Shown here: positions 44,644 to 53,446 of the stretch, one piece after another
How the letters are laid out: the number at the start of each line of letters is the position of its first letter
Numbering within the stretch: position 1 is the first letter of the stretch
Origin: Candidatus Andeanibacterium colombiense
GTDB lineage: Bacteria > Pseudomonadota > Alphaproteobacteria > Sphingomonadales > Sphingomonadaceae
Length of the DNA: 64,000 nucleotides
Direction: 5' to 3'
NCBI GenBank assembly: GCA_029202985.1
Contig: CP119316.1
Span: forward strand, 1,612,001 to 1,676,000
The notes under the pieces: model-generated
The model's database searches: none
The model's input: the letters and a program-made list of their open reading frames with translations, nothing else
Told to the model about the DNA's origin: nothing
Position numbers and translations under genes: made by a program

Positions 44644-46184
44644 CCGGCCCACACGGCCGCCCACACCAGCGCGCCGCCGATCAGCAGCGCCGCGGCATAG
44701 CCCGGCCAGCGCGCGCGCCCTTCGCGGCGCACCCACATGATCTCGACTTCGGGCAGAGGCGGCGCCTCGGGCGCGCCGCCGCGCGCGGGAATGCGGTCTT
44801 CGAGCCGGCGGATCAATTCGGGCAGGCGCAGCAGCGTCTCGAAATCGCTCCGCAGCCGGTCCGCCAGCGCGGCTTCGGGGCCAAGCTCATCGCGGATCCA
44901 GCTGCGCACGAACGGCGCGGCGACGTCCCACATGTTGATCGACGGATCGAGCTGGGTCGCGACCCCTTCGACCATCACCATGGTCTTCTGCAGCAGCAGC
45001 AGATGCGGCTGGGTCTGCATGTCGAAATCGCGGGTGATCGCGAACAGCCCGTCGAGCATCTGGCCGACCGACAATTCGCTCACCGGCTTGCCGCGCATCG
45101 GTTCGCCCACCGCGCGCAATGCGGTCGCGAATTCGTCGACCGAATGGTGCGCCGGCACATATTGTGCTTCGAAATGGATTTCGGCGACGCGGCGGTAATT
45201 GCCGGTGGTCAGGCCATAGAGGATCTCCGCGAGCCACTGACGGGCGCGCCGGTCGATCCGCCCCATGATCCCGAAGTCGATCGCGACGATCGTGCCGTCG
45301 GCGGTCACGAACAGATTGCCCTGGTGCATGTCCGCGTGGAAGAAGCCCGCGCCGATCGCCTGGGTGAGGAACGCCAGCACCAGCCGCTCGGCCAGTCTGG
45401 GCAGATCGTGTCCGGCGGCCTTGAGCGCGGCGGTGTCGCTGATCTTGATCCCGTCGACCCATTCGGAAGTCAGCACGCGGCCATTGGTGCGGTCCCAGTC
45501 GATCGCCGGGATGCGATAGCCTTCGAACCCCTTCATCGCATCGGCGAGTTCGCTGGCAGAGGCGGCTTCGCGGCGCAGATCCAACTCGCGCGCGGTCCAG
45601 CGCTTGAAGTTCTCGATCGTCAGCCGCGGGCGCAGCCGCGCGGCCTCACCGCCGAGCGCTTCGAGATGGGCGGCGGCCCATTGATAGGTCTCGATGTCCT
45701 TTTCGAACCGGCGGCGAATGCCGGGGCGCAGCGCCTTGACCGCGACTGTGCGGCCATCGGTGGTGACGCCCTTGTAGACCTGCGCGATCGAGGCGGAGCC
45801 GACCGGATCGGGATCGACGCTGGTAAACAAAGCTTCGAGCGGCGCGCCGAAGCTCGCCTCGATATCGGCCTTGATCGTCTCGAACGGCGACGGCGGCAGA
45901 TTATCCTGCAGCGAGAGCAGATTCTGCACCGCGACGTCGCCGACGATGTCGGGCCTTGTCGCGAGCGACTGGCCGAGCTTGATCGCGGCCGGGCCGATCG
46001 CGCGGAACGCGCTCGCATAGTCCGCCTGCTTCGGCTGGAACGTGCCGAAGCGCGCGAGCCAAGCCAGCCGGCGCACCGGCGCGGGCGTGTTCGGATCGCG
46101 CTCGATCCCGCGCAGCGCGCCATGCCGCGCGAGCGTGCGGCCCCATGTGAGGAGCCTGAAGATATGGGTTGCCGGCCGGGTCAT
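44631..46184 (-). CDS. ubiB: UbiB/COQ8-family atypical kinase for ubiquinone biosynthesis
   Basis: 517 residues. The KxGQ motif IKLGQ (about residues 68-72), the Ala-rich nucleotide loop region SASIAQVYKG with the VAVKALRPGI Lys strand, and kinase-like FFHADMHQGNLFV and AIDFGIMG motifs are all present. A C-terminal membrane anchor (about 495-515) completes it. UbiB/COQ8 ATPases support ubiquinone biosynthesis, probably by extracting lipid intermediates. It lies 52 bp downstream of ubiE and its stop overlaps the first membrane paralogue. Confidence 0.95.
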   Translation of the reverse strand: MTRPATHIFRLLTWGRTLARHGALRGIERDPNTPAPVRRLAWLARFGTFQPKQADYASAFRAIGPAAIKLGQSLATRPDIVGDVAVQNLLSLQDNLPPSPFETIKADIEASFGAPLEALFTSVDPDPVGSASIAQVYKGVTTDGRTVAVKALRPGIRRRFEKDIETYQWAAAHLEALGGEAARLRPRLTIENFKRWTARELDLRREAASASELADAMKGFEGYRIPAIDWDRTNGRVLTSEWVDGIKISDTAALKAAGHDLPRLAERLVLAFLTQAIGAGFFHADMHQGNLFVTADGTIVAIDFGIMGRIDRRARQWLAEILYGLTTGNYRRVAEIHFEAQYVPAHHSVDEFATALRAVGEPMRGKPVSELSVGQMLDGLFAITRDFDMQTQPHLLLLQKTMVMVEGVATQLDPSINMWDVAAPFVRSWIRDELGPEAALADRLRSDFETLLRLPELIRRLEDRIPARGGAPEAPPLPEVEIMWVRREGRARWPGYAAALLIGGALVWAAVWAGWLG

Positions 46185-46236
46185 TTACGGGGCTGGGTCC
46201 CCGCCTGCGCGGGGACGCGATCCAGCTTGCGCAGGA

Positions 46237-46968
46237 TCACGTCTTCCACCCCGAATGGATCGCGACCAGCCCGCCGAGGATCGGCTCGACCTTCGTCTGG
46301 CTGAAGCCCGCCGCGCGGATCATCTTTTCGAATTCGGGCATCGTCGGGAAGCGGCGGATCGATTCGATCAGATAGCGATAGCTGTCCTCGTCCCCCGCGA
46401 TCGCCTTGCCGATCCGGGGCACCAGCTTGTGCGAATAGAGATCGTAGGCCTCCTTGAAGCCGGGCCATTCGGTGGTCGAGAATTCGAGGCAGTAGAACCG
46501 CCCGCCATGCTTGAGCACGCGGTGCGCTTCCTTCAGCGCGCGGTCGATATGGGTGACGTTGCGAATGCCGAAGGCAATCGTATAGGCATCGAAGAAGCGC
46601 GGCGGGAAGCTCAGTTCCTCGGCGTTCTGGCGCGACCACACGAGATCGTCGAGCCCGCGCTCCATCGCCCGTTCGATCCCGACGTCGAGCATTTCCTGGT
46701 TGATGTCGGACACGGTGACCGTCGCGCCGCGCGCCGCCATGCGGAAGGCGATGTCACCGGTCCCGCCCGCCATGTCGAGGATCTGCTCGCCCGGCTGCGG
46801 CTTCACCCGGCGGACGAAGCGGTCCTTCCACAGGCGGTGCATCCCACCCGACATCGCGTCGTTCATGATGTCGTATTTCGCCGCGACGTTGGAGAACACC
46901 GCGCCGACCCGCGCGGTCTTCTCGGCCGCATCGATGTCTTCGTAACCGAAGGATACTGTGTCGTTCAT
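46237..46968 (-). CDS. ubiE: demethylmenaquinone/ubiquinone methyltransferase UbiE
   Basis: 243 residues. The SAM motif is ILDMAGGTGDIAFRMAARG (about residues 62-80), with the family signatures YDIMNDAMSGGMHRLWKD and YCLEFSTTEWPGFKEAYDLYS, and RNVTHIDRALKEAHRVLKHGGRF. It C-methylates the benzoquinone ring in ubiquinone synthesis. The ATG overlaps the stop of the upstream DMT gene (ATGA), so its translation is coupled to a transporter gene. The 52-bp gap to ubiB contains a repeat-like hairpin TCCCCGC / GCGGGGA. Confidence 0.95.
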   Translation of the reverse strand: MNDTVSFGYEDIDAAEKTARVGAVFSNVAAKYDIMNDAMSGGMHRLWKDRFVRRVKPQPGEQILDMAGGTGDIAFRMAARGATVTVSDINQEMLDVGIERAMERGLDDLVWSRQNAEELSFPPRFFDAYTIAFGIRNVTHIDRALKEAHRVLKHGGRFYCLEFSTTEWPGFKEAYDLYSHKLVPRIGKAIAGDEDSYRYLIESIRRFPTMPEFEKMIRAAGFSQTKVEPILGGLVAIHSGWKT

Positions 46969-47921
46969 GGCTTTCCCTCTAGCGGCGCGGGTTTCGGCGC
47001 GCCAGCCGGGACTTTCCGCCTGAGCGCCAGCGCCGAAAGCCCGATCCCGGCGAGGATCAGCCCCATTCCGAACCAGTGATACGGATAAAGCACCTCGCCC
47101 AGCAGCAGCGCCGAAAGCAGCGCGCCGAACAGCGGCATCAGCGTGATCGCCTGCCCCGCGCTCGCCGCGCCGATCGCATGCGTCGCCCAGTTGTAGACGA
47201 AATAGGAGATCAGCGACGGGAACAGCGAGACATAGAAGAATGCGCCGAACACCCCGGCGCTCCAGTGAACCGTCGCCCCGTCATGCCATTCGAGCGCGGC
47301 CAGCGGCCCGGTGCAGAGCATGCCGATCCAGAAGGTCACCGCGACGAAGCTTTCCGGCGCGGTCTTCGGGCGCAGCCGCAGCAGCACCGTATAGAGCGCC
47401 CAGACCACGCAGGCGCCGAGCGCCAGCGCATCGCCGAAGCCGAAATGGAGCCGCAGCGCGGCCGAGGGATCGCCCTTGAACACCACCGCCGCGACCCCGA
47501 GCATCGACAGCCCCACCCCGAGCCCCTGCAAGGCCGGCGCGCGGCTGCGGAAGAACAGGAAGTCGAACGCCAGCACCAGCGGCGGAATCGAGGCCTGCAG
47601 CAGCAGCGCATTGGTGGCCGAGGTGAAGCGCAGGCTTTCATAGAGCAGCGAATTGAACGCGCCGATCCCGACCACCCCGAGCAGCAGCACGATCTTCCAG
47701 CTGCCGAGCAGCGCCGCGCGGTCGCGCCAGACCGACCGCGCGGCGAACGGCAGCAGGATCAGCGACGCGCAGCTCCAGCGCACGAAGGCGAGGGTGAAGG
47801 GCGGAATATCGTCGCGCACCGCGCGCCCGACGATCGAGTTCCCGGCCCAGAACAGCATCACCACGCCGAGCATCGCGAAGGCGCGCCAATGCCCGTCAGA
47901 GTGGTGCTTGTCGGAATGCAT
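46965..47921 (-). CDS. DMT superfamily (EamA) transporter
   Basis: 318 residues from ATG 47921. Ten membrane helices form two EamA repeats, the first starting FWAGNSIVGRAV and the second beginning near FGDALALGACVVWALYTVLL. The His-rich N-terminus HSDKHHSDGH could bind metal or be incidental. Substrate unknown. It is divergent from mutM and its stop overlaps the ubiE start, so it heads the ubiE-ubiB transcript. This is an unusual position, as ubiE is often directly divergent from mutM. Confidence 0.85.
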   Translation of the reverse strand: MHSDKHHSDGHWRAFAMLGVVMLFWAGNSIVGRAVRDDIPPFTLAFVRWSCASLILLPFAARSVWRDRAALLGSWKIVLLLGVVGIGAFNSLLYESLRFTSATNALLLQASIPPLVLAFDFLFFRSRAPALQGLGVGLSMLGVAAVVFKGDPSAALRLHFGFGDALALGACVVWALYTVLLRLRPKTAPESFVAVTFWIGMLCTGPLAALEWHDGATVHWSAGVFGAFFYVSLFPSLISYFVYNWATHAIGAASAGQAITLMPLFGALLSALLLGEVLYPYHWFGMGLILAGIGLSALALRRKVPAGAPKPAPLEGKP

Positions 47922-47963
47922 GGCGCCCCTTAGGGCCGGGCAGTCCCTATGGCGAGAGGCACC

Positions 47964-48776
47964 ATGCCCGAGCTTCCCGAAGTCGAAACCACCGTGCGCG
48001 GCCTCGCCCGCTACCTCGACGGCGAGCGGATCACCCGCGTCGCGGTCAACCGCGCGGATCTGCGCCGCGCCTTCCCGCCCGACCTCGTCCAGGCGCTGAC
48101 CGGCGCGAAAGTCACCGGCCTCGGCCGCCGCGCCAAATACGGGCTGATCCACACCGACCGCGACCAGACGATGGTGTTCCACCTCGGCATGAGCGGGCGC
48201 TGGCGGATCGATCCGGGCGAGCTCGGCAAGCACGACCATCTGGTGCTCGAAACCGCGTCCCACCGGTTCGCGCTGAACGATGCGCGGCGCTTCGGCTCGG
48301 TCGACCTGATCGATACCGGCAGGCTCGACCAATGGCCGCAATTCGCCGCGCTCGGCCCCGAGCCGCTCGGCGACGAACTCACCCCGGCCTATCTCAAAGC
48401 CGCGCTCGCGGACCGCAAGCAGGCGATCAAGCTGCTGCTGCTCGACCAGCGGATCGTCGCCGGGCTCGGCAATATCTATGTCTGCGAAGCCTTGTTCCGC
48501 GCGGGCATCTCGCCTTTGCGCGCGGGCGGCGCGGTCACGCTGCCGATGCTGAAGAAGCTCGTGCCGGCGATCAAGGCGGTGCTGACCGAATCGATCGAGG
48601 ACGGCGGCTCGACCCTGCGCGACTATGCAAGGCCCGACGGCGAGCTCGGCTATTTCGCGACCCGCTTCGACGTCTATGGCCGCGAAGGCGAACCCTGCCG
48701 TGGCGGGCACGGCACCGTGAAGCGGATCGTGCAGGGCGGCCGCAGCACCTGGTACTGTCCCAAGTGCCAGAAGTGA
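47964..48776 (+). CDS. mutM: formamidopyrimidine-DNA glycosylase
   Basis: 270 residues beginning MPELPEVE, so Pro1 (after Met removal) and Glu2 form the catalytic N-terminus; this fixes the ATG at 47964 rather than 47949. Other features are Lys in GRRAKYGL (about 59), the H2TH region LLLLDQRIVAGLGNIYVCEALF, and the C-terminal zinc finger (C-RGGHG and WYCPKCQK). It excises 8-oxoguanine and formamidopyrimidines and cleaves abasic sites. It is divergent from the ubi operon, and rpsT follows 145 bp later. Confidence 0.96.
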   Translation: MPELPEVETTVRGLARYLDGERITRVAVNRADLRRAFPPDLVQALTGAKVTGLGRRAKYGLIHTDRDQTMVFHLGMSGRWRIDPGELGKHDHLVLETASHRFALNDARRFGSVDLIDTGRLDQWPQFAALGPEPLGDELTPAYLKAALADRKQAIKLLLLDQRIVAGLGNIYVCEALFRAGISPLRAGGAVTLPMLKKLVPAIKAVLTESIEDGGSTLRDYARPDGELGYFATRFDVYGREGEPCRGGHGTVKRIVQGGRSTWYCPKCQK

Positions 48777-48921
48777 GGCCCCGCCTGTACGCGGCGGGAG
48801 ACCCGGCGCGATTAGGGCTCACAAATGTTGACGATTCGGCCCTCCCCGGTTAAGGGCCGCGCTTTCGCGGTTCCGGTTCAGCTGAACGCCGCGGTTTTGC
48901 ACGATTTTTGACAGGACGAAC

Positions 48922-49182
48922 ATGGCCAATACGCCGCAAGCCAAGAAGCGCATTCTCCGCAACGCCAACCGCGCGCAGATCAACGGTGCGCGCATCAGCC
49001 GCATCCGCAGCTTCGTGAAGAAGGTCGAGACTGCGATTGCCGGCGGCGACAAGACCGTGGCTGCCGAGGCGCTCAAGGCCGCGCAGCCCGAGATGGCCCG
49101 CGGCGTCGCCCGCGGCGTGCTCCACAAGAACACCGTCGCGCGCAAGATGTCGCGCCTCTCGAAGCGAATCGCCGCGCTTTAA
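48922..49182 (+). CDS. rpsT: 30S ribosomal protein S20
   Basis: 86 residues, basic and helical, beginning MANTPQAKKRILRNANRAQIN with the Ser/Arg-Lys helix KKVETAI and ending RGVLHKNTVARKMSRLSKRIAAL, a typical S20. It binds 16S rRNA in the 30S body. The SD-like AGGAC is just upstream. A strong intrinsic terminator follows at 49250. Confidence 0.97.
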   Translation: MANTPQAKKRILRNANRAQINGARISRIRSFVKKVETAIAGGDKTVAAEALKAAQPEMARGVARGVLHKNTVARKMSRLSKRIAAL

Positions 49183-49249
49183 ATTCGGGCGATTCGGCCC
49201 GGCCCCGAACAGCCGGCCAGTCGCATTTCGAGAACGTAAAACGAACGGG

Positions 49250-49278
49250 GCCGGTGTGATGAACACCGGCTCTTTTTG
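49250..49278 (+). terminator. Rho-independent terminator of rpsT
   Basis: GCCGGTGT (49250-49257) and ACACCGGC (49263-49270) form an 8-bp stem with a 5-nt loop followed by TCTTTTT. It is 68 nt after the rpsT stop. Confidence 0.9.
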
Positions 49279-49692
49279 CGTCCGCGAAGTGGATCATGAC
49301 AATTTGATGTAAGTGTAGGTAATCCCACGATTCGTCCCGGAAAAGCGTGAAAAATGGCTGAAATCAGCCACTTCCACGCACCCCTGCGGGTCCCCATGAG
49401 TCAAGGGCCATTATTTCACTTTTTTTACGGGACGGCCCTTGCTCAATTCGGCGAGCCGTCCATAAATCCAGTTCAGCCCGAGGCGCTTATGCCACCGGGC
49501 TTCACATTCGAACGATGATCTACTGGCTCCGATTCGTGGGGAAGTCGGGCTGTTGCGGAGCCGTGTGCCCGCTGCACCAATGATCCATCGTGAGAGTTCC
49601 GGCACCTAGAGGGGGGCAGCTCAACAATGATTCGAATGGGACCACATGGCGACCGCACGGGATCATCCAGGCGCGGCAAGGGCGAGGGCGAT
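49279..49692. promoter_or_regulatory. 414-bp dnaA upstream region with nested palindromes and GANTC sites
   Basis: No convincing gene. At 49345-49379, GCGTG / CACGC arms enclose TGGCTGA-AA-TCAGCCA. At 49402-49441, CAAGGGCC / GGCCCTTG enclose an AT-rich stretch with a run of T. GANTC sites occur near 49330, 49398 and 49532, and at 49629 just inside the region. GANTC is the CcrM methylation site used in cell-cycle control of dnaA in other alphaproteobacteria. No TTATCCACA boxes were found, so origin function is not claimed. Confidence 0.5.
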
Positions 49693-51117
49693 ATGACCGA
49701 GGACCAGGAGGCTCTGGACCTCGCCGCCGACTGGGCGGACATCAGCCAGGGCCTGCGCAAGGATCTGGGCCAGCAGCTCCACAGCCAGTGGATCCGTCCG
49801 ATTCAGCTCGGCAGCTTCTGCAAGGACACCGGCACGCTCGATCTGTTCCTGCCGACCGAATTCTCGGCCAACTGGGTTGCCGACCGCTTTGCCGACCGCC
49901 TATCGCTTGCGTGGAAGATCGCCCGCAGCGAAGTGCGCAACGTCCGCATCCAGGTCCATCCCGGGCGCCGCCAGCTGCCCGAAGTCACCTTGGGCGGGCA
50001 TGACGGCTTCGGCCGCGGCGCCGCCAATGACGGCGCTCTCGACCGGCCCGGCGGCCACGCCGCGGGCACGATCGGCGAAGCCGGCTTCACCGCTTCGGTC
50101 GGGCTCGACCCGTCGCTGACCTTTGCCGCCTTCGTCACCGGCACCGCCAACGTGCTCGCGTTCAACGCGGCCGAGCGGATGGCCAAGGTCGAGCCGCCGC
50201 AGTTCTCGCCGCTCTACCTCAAGGCCGCGACCGGCCAGGGCAAGACGCATCTGCTGCACGCGATCGGCCATTCCTATCTCCAGGCCCACCCGCGCGCGCG
50301 AATCTTCTACTGCAGCGCCGAGCGCTTCATGGTCGAGTTCGTCTCGGCCCTGCGCCAGAACGAGATGATCGAGTTCAAGGCGCGGCTGCGCGGTTTCGAC
50401 CTGCTGCTGGTGGACGATATCCAGTTCATCATCGGCAAGGCATCGGCACAGGAAGAGCTGCTCTACACGATCGACGCGCTGCTGGCGGAGGGCAAGCGGC
50501 TGGTGTTCGCCGCCGACCGGGCGCCCCAGGCGCTGGACGGGGTCGAGCAGCGTTTGCTCAGCCGCCTGTCGATGGGCCTCGTCGCCGACATCCAGCCGGC
50601 CGATATCGAACTGCGCCGGATGATCCTCGAATCGAAGCTCACCCGCTTCGCCCCGCTCGAAGTGCCGGGCGACGTGATCGAGTTCCTCGCGCGCACGATC
50701 AACCGCAATGTCCGCGAGCTGGTCGGCGGGCTCAACAAGCTGATCGCCTATGCCCAGCTGACCGGGCAGGAAGTCTCGCTCCAGCTCGCCGAGGAGCAGC
50801 TGACCGACATTCTCTCGGCCAACCGCAAGCGCATCACGATCGACGAGATCCAGCGCACCGTATGCCAGTTCTACCGGGTCGACCGCTCGGAGATGTCCTC
50901 CAAGCGCCGCGCGCGCGCGGTGGTCCGGCCGCGGCAGGTCGCGATGTATCTCGCCAAGGTCCTCACCCCGCGCTCCTATCCGGAGATCGGGCGCAAGTTC
51001 GGCGGGCGCGACCATTCGACCGTGATCCACGCGGTGCGGCTGATCGAGGACCTCCGCAAGCGCGACGCGGATATGGACGGCGATGTGCGCAGCCTGTTGA
51101 GACAGCTGGAAAGCTGA
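49693..51117 (+). CDS. dnaA: chromosomal replication initiator protein DnaA
   Basis: 474 residues from ATG 49693; in-frame ATGs at 49627 and 49636 would add a basic leader that is probably not translated. Domain I is at about 1-85, then a Gly/Ala-rich linker. AAA+ Walker A is ATGQGKTHL (about 178-186, preceded by Ala where many have Gly), Walker B is LLLVDDIQFI, and the arginine-finger region is EQRLLSRLSMGL. Domain IV has the DnaA signature RDHSTVIHA (about 440-448). It initiates replication at oriC. Confidence 0.97.
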   Translation: MTEDQEALDLAADWADISQGLRKDLGQQLHSQWIRPIQLGSFCKDTGTLDLFLPTEFSANWVADRFADRLSLAWKIARSEVRNVRIQVHPGRRQLPEVTLGGHDGFGRGAANDGALDRPGGHAAGTIGEAGFTASVGLDPSLTFAAFVTGTANVLAFNAAERMAKVEPPQFSPLYLKAATGQGKTHLLHAIGHSYLQAHPRARIFYCSAERFMVEFVSALRQNEMIEFKARLRGFDLLLVDDIQFIIGKASAQEELLYTIDALLAEGKRLVFAADRAPQALDGVEQRLLSRLSMGLVADIQPADIELRRMILESKLTRFAPLEVPGDVIEFLARTINRNVRELVGGLNKLIAYAQLTGQEVSLQLAEEQLTDILSANRKRITIDEIQRTVCQFYRVDRSEMSSKRRARAVVRPRQVAMYLAKVLTPRSYPEIGRKFGGRDHSTVIHAVRLIEDLRKRDADMDGDVRSLLRQLES

Positions 51118-51226
51118 GGATCTATCCCGGCGGGCTCCCCCGCCAGTCCACTCCGTGCCAAGTGCCGGTCCACCGTCTGTCCGCAAGCCTTTCCACAGGC
51201 TTGTCCGTGGACTAGTAGCCGTTGGC

Positions 51227-51649
51227 ATGAGTCTTCCGCTCGCTCCCGTGCTCCCCGAGACCTATCCGCAGGCCGCGTTTCGTGGCGGCATCAAATGCCG
51301 CTGCCCGCGCTGCGGTGAGGGGCGGCTGTTCCGCAAATGGCTCAAGCCGGTCGATCGCTGCGCCGCCTGCGGGCAGGACTGGTCGCTGCAGCGGGCCGAC
51401 GATTTTCCGGCCTATGTCTCGATCCTCGTGACCGGGCATTTGCTCGCGCCGATCCTGATCTTCCTCGCGGCCCGCACGGAGCTGTCGGTCGGGGCAATCC
51501 TCGCGATCGTGCTGCCGCTGACGGCGATCTTCATGCTCGGCCTGCTCCAGCCGGCCAAGGGTGCGATCATCGCCGCGCAATGGTGGTTCGGCCTCAACGG
51601 CTTCACCCGCGAGCGACCGGCGCCGGTGGATAGCGCCGGGACGCCGTGA
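51227..51649 (+). CDS. DUF983 domain-containing membrane protein
   Basis: 140 residues from ATG 51227. N-terminal zinc-ribbon-like CRCPRCGEGRLF and CAACGQDW provide two CxxC pairs (about 24-50). Two membrane helices follow (about 66-85 and 92-112), then LQPAKGAIIAAQWWFGL. This is the usual DUF983 arrangement, sometimes near cytochrome oxidase genes. The function is unknown. The moeB-like gene starts 22 nt downstream and may be co-transcribed. Confidence 0.88.
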   Translation: MSLPLAPVLPETYPQAAFRGGIKCRCPRCGEGRLFRKWLKPVDRCAACGQDWSLQRADDFPAYVSILVTGHLLAPILIFLAARTELSVGAILAIVLPLTAIFMLGLLQPAKGAIIAAQWWFGLNGFTRERPAPVDSAGTP

Positions 51650-51670
51650 GGCACCGATGAGCAGCCCGAA

Positions 51671-52441
51671 ATGACTTTGGCCCCCGAACGCCTCGAGCGC
51701 TTCGCCAGGCACATCGTGTTGCCAGAGGTCGGCGGCACCGGGCAATTGGCCTTGAGCAAGGCGCATGTGGTGCTGGTCGGCGTCGGCGGGATCGGCTCGC
51801 CCGCGCTGCAATATCTGGCGGCGGCCGGGATCGGGCGGCTGACCATGATCGACGACGACCGGGTCGATGCGACCAATCTCCAGCGCCAGACGATCTTCGC
51901 CGAAGCCGACGTCGGCCAGCTCAAGGCCGAACGCGCGGAGGAATGGCTCGCCCGCTTCGATTCGGCGCTGAACGTACAGGCGGCAGCGATCCGTGTGACC
52001 TCCGAAAATGCCCCTGCCCTCATCCAGGATGCCGACCTCGTCCTCGACGGCTGCGACAATTTCGCAACCCGCCTCGCGGTCTCCGACGCCTGCGTCGCCG
52101 CCGGCATCCCGCTGGTCAGCGCCGCGGTCGGGCGGTTCCAGGGGCAGGTCGCCGCCTTTGCCGGGCATCTCGAGGGCCAGAGCTGCTACCGCTGCTTCGT
52201 CGGCGACGCATTCGACAATGACGATTGCGACAGCTGCGCCGCCGACGGCATGCTTGGCGCGATGGCCGGCTGGGCCGGAACCTTCGCCGCCCTCACCGCG
52301 ATCCGCGTGCTGCTCGGCGGCGCGATGGGCGATCCGCAATGGGGGAAGCTGCATCTGCTCGACGGGCTCGCGCCCGGGATGCGGACGATGGCGATCGCCA
52401 AGGATCCTGAGTGCCGGGGGTGTGGGGACAAGGGCGGCTAA
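51671..52441 (+). CDS. moeB: HesA/MoeB/ThiF family adenylyltransferase
   Basis: 256 residues. The ATP-binding loop is GVGGIGSPALQYLAAAGIG (about residues 37-55) with DDDRVDATNLQRQTIF following and the Arg/Asp/Lys set for adenylation. One CxxC pair is CYRC (about 175), the probable active-site Cys lies in DSCAADGMLG, and a second CxxC is at the C-terminus (CRGCG). MoeB adenylates MoaD and ThiF adenylates ThiS. No moaD or thiS lies nearby, so the partner is undecided; MoeB is preferred from length and Cys pattern. Confidence 0.85.
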   Translation: MTLAPERLERFARHIVLPEVGGTGQLALSKAHVVLVGVGGIGSPALQYLAAAGIGRLTMIDDDRVDATNLQRQTIFAEADVGQLKAERAEEWLARFDSALNVQAAAIRVTSENAPALIQDADLVLDGCDNFATRLAVSDACVAAGIPLVSAAVGRFQGQVAAFAGHLEGQSCYRCFVGDAFDNDDCDSCAADGMLGAMAGWAGTFAALTAIRVLLGGAMGDPQWGKLHLLDGLAPGMRTMAIAKDPECRGCGDKGG

Positions 52442-52472
52442 TGCCGAGTCCGCAGGACAACAGGAGGCTTTG

Positions 52473-53111
52473 ATGACCGGCCTGACAAAATGGCTCTTAA
52501 CCGCAGCCTTTGCATTGCTTGTTTCTGGATGCGGCCCATCGAAAAATGAGACACCGGGAAAGTCGCCGGCAGTCAGTGAGATGATGGTTCAGGAGAAAAC
52601 GAGCAAATCGTCGGACAATACCTCCCATCCGATCCGGCTATCCGATCGCGACGCGGAAGCGGAATTAGAACGGGTGATCGGCGACAGCAGCCAGCCTTAT
52701 CTCGCCCACCCCGACGCGGCGCTCGAACCTTACGTCAAGGCAGGTCTCATTTCCGAAGCGCCCGATCTTCGCACGGACTACAGTCAATATTACCGGTTAC
52801 GCGAAGCTGCTCGCTTCCTCGGATACCGCTTGCTCGCTTTCGAGACCGAAGACATGCGCGAGGCAGGCTGGATCGGCTGTTGTGTCAACGTGGGCCTGTC
52901 GATGCTGGTCGTGACAGATGGCCACGACGAGCAAGCCCAAGCCTTCGTCAAGAAAAACAAGTGCAGCTTAACCGGGGTGGGCGATTGGCAAATGGACAGC
53001 TTTCGCGAGAGCGTCTTGCCGGGGATCAAACCGGACGATCCAAACTATCGCGTCATTTCGTGCCACGACAATGATGGGTCGGAAAGCTCCAGGCGTCGGC
53101 CGAGTGACTAG
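52473..53111 (+). CDS. orphan lipoprotein
   Basis: 212 residues from ATG 52473, with AGGAGG 5 nt upstream deciding the start. The lipoprotein signal ends at lipobox LVSGC (about residues 16-20). The polar, Ser/Lys-rich mature head is followed by a helical region with a CC pair (GWIGCCVNVG, about 134-143) and two further Cys (KKNKCS and VISCHD). No family recognised. Codon use is somewhat more AT-rich than the flanking genes. Its stop overlaps the stop of the convergent GFA gene by three bases. Confidence 0.7.
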   Translation: MTGLTKWLLTAAFALLVSGCGPSKNETPGKSPAVSEMMVQEKTSKSSDNTSHPIRLSDRDAEAELERVIGDSSQPYLAHPDAALEPYVKAGLISEAPDLRTDYSQYYRLREAARFLGYRLLAFETEDMREAGWIGCCVNVGLSMLVVTDGHDEQAQAFVKKNKCSLTGVGDWQMDSFRESVLPGIKPDDPNYRVISCHDNDGSESSRRRPSD

Positions 53112-53446
53112 AAACTCGCCCCGTCGATGAATCGCCGCGGCAGGTCGCGCCACAGTTCCGGCTCGAACAGCCGCAAGTTCACCGCCATCCGCTCGTAAGC
53201 GGAATCGAGCGAGGTCCAGTGGGTGGTGCAGCCGCAGACCGGGCAGTGCCAGGTGGTCAGCAGGCAGTCGCCCTGGATATAGCCGGTGCCCTCGCCCTCG
53301 ACGCTGACAAGGTCGGGATGACAATGGTGCCACAACGCGCCGTGGCGGCGGCAGAGCGAGCAATTGCATTCGCCTGCGTCGGTCGGCGTCTCGCGCAAGG
53401 TGAGCTGGATCTTTCCGCAGTGGCAGCTTCCGCTATGTTCGGTCAT
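53108..53446 (-). CDS. GFA family protein (glutathione-dependent formaldehyde-activating enzyme-like)
   Basis: 112 residues. The Cys pattern of the Gfa/centromere-protein V fold is present: SCHCG, CNCSLCRRHGALW and CPVCGCTTHW, which bind two zinc ions. Small GFA proteins act on S-hydroxymethyl-glutathione or related thiol adducts, but most members are uncharacterised. The ATG overlaps the stop of the sirtuin gene (ATGA), so the two are translated together. Confidence 0.88.
   Translation of the reverse strand: MTEHSGSCHCGKIQLTLRETPTDAGECNCSLCRRHGALWHHCHPDLVSVEGEGTGYIQGDCLLTTWHCPVCGCTTHWTSLDSAYERMAVNLRLFEPELWRDLPRRFIDGASF

Noticed and set aside
49411..49605. 64-codon minus-strand ORF upstream of dnaA
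   Set aside because: No recognisable family or ribosome-binding site, and it overlaps the palindromic region; composition is consistent with chance.
51186..51196. CTTTCCACA resembling a DnaA box after dnaA
   Set aside because: A single imperfect match without further boxes or an AT-rich unwinding region nearby.
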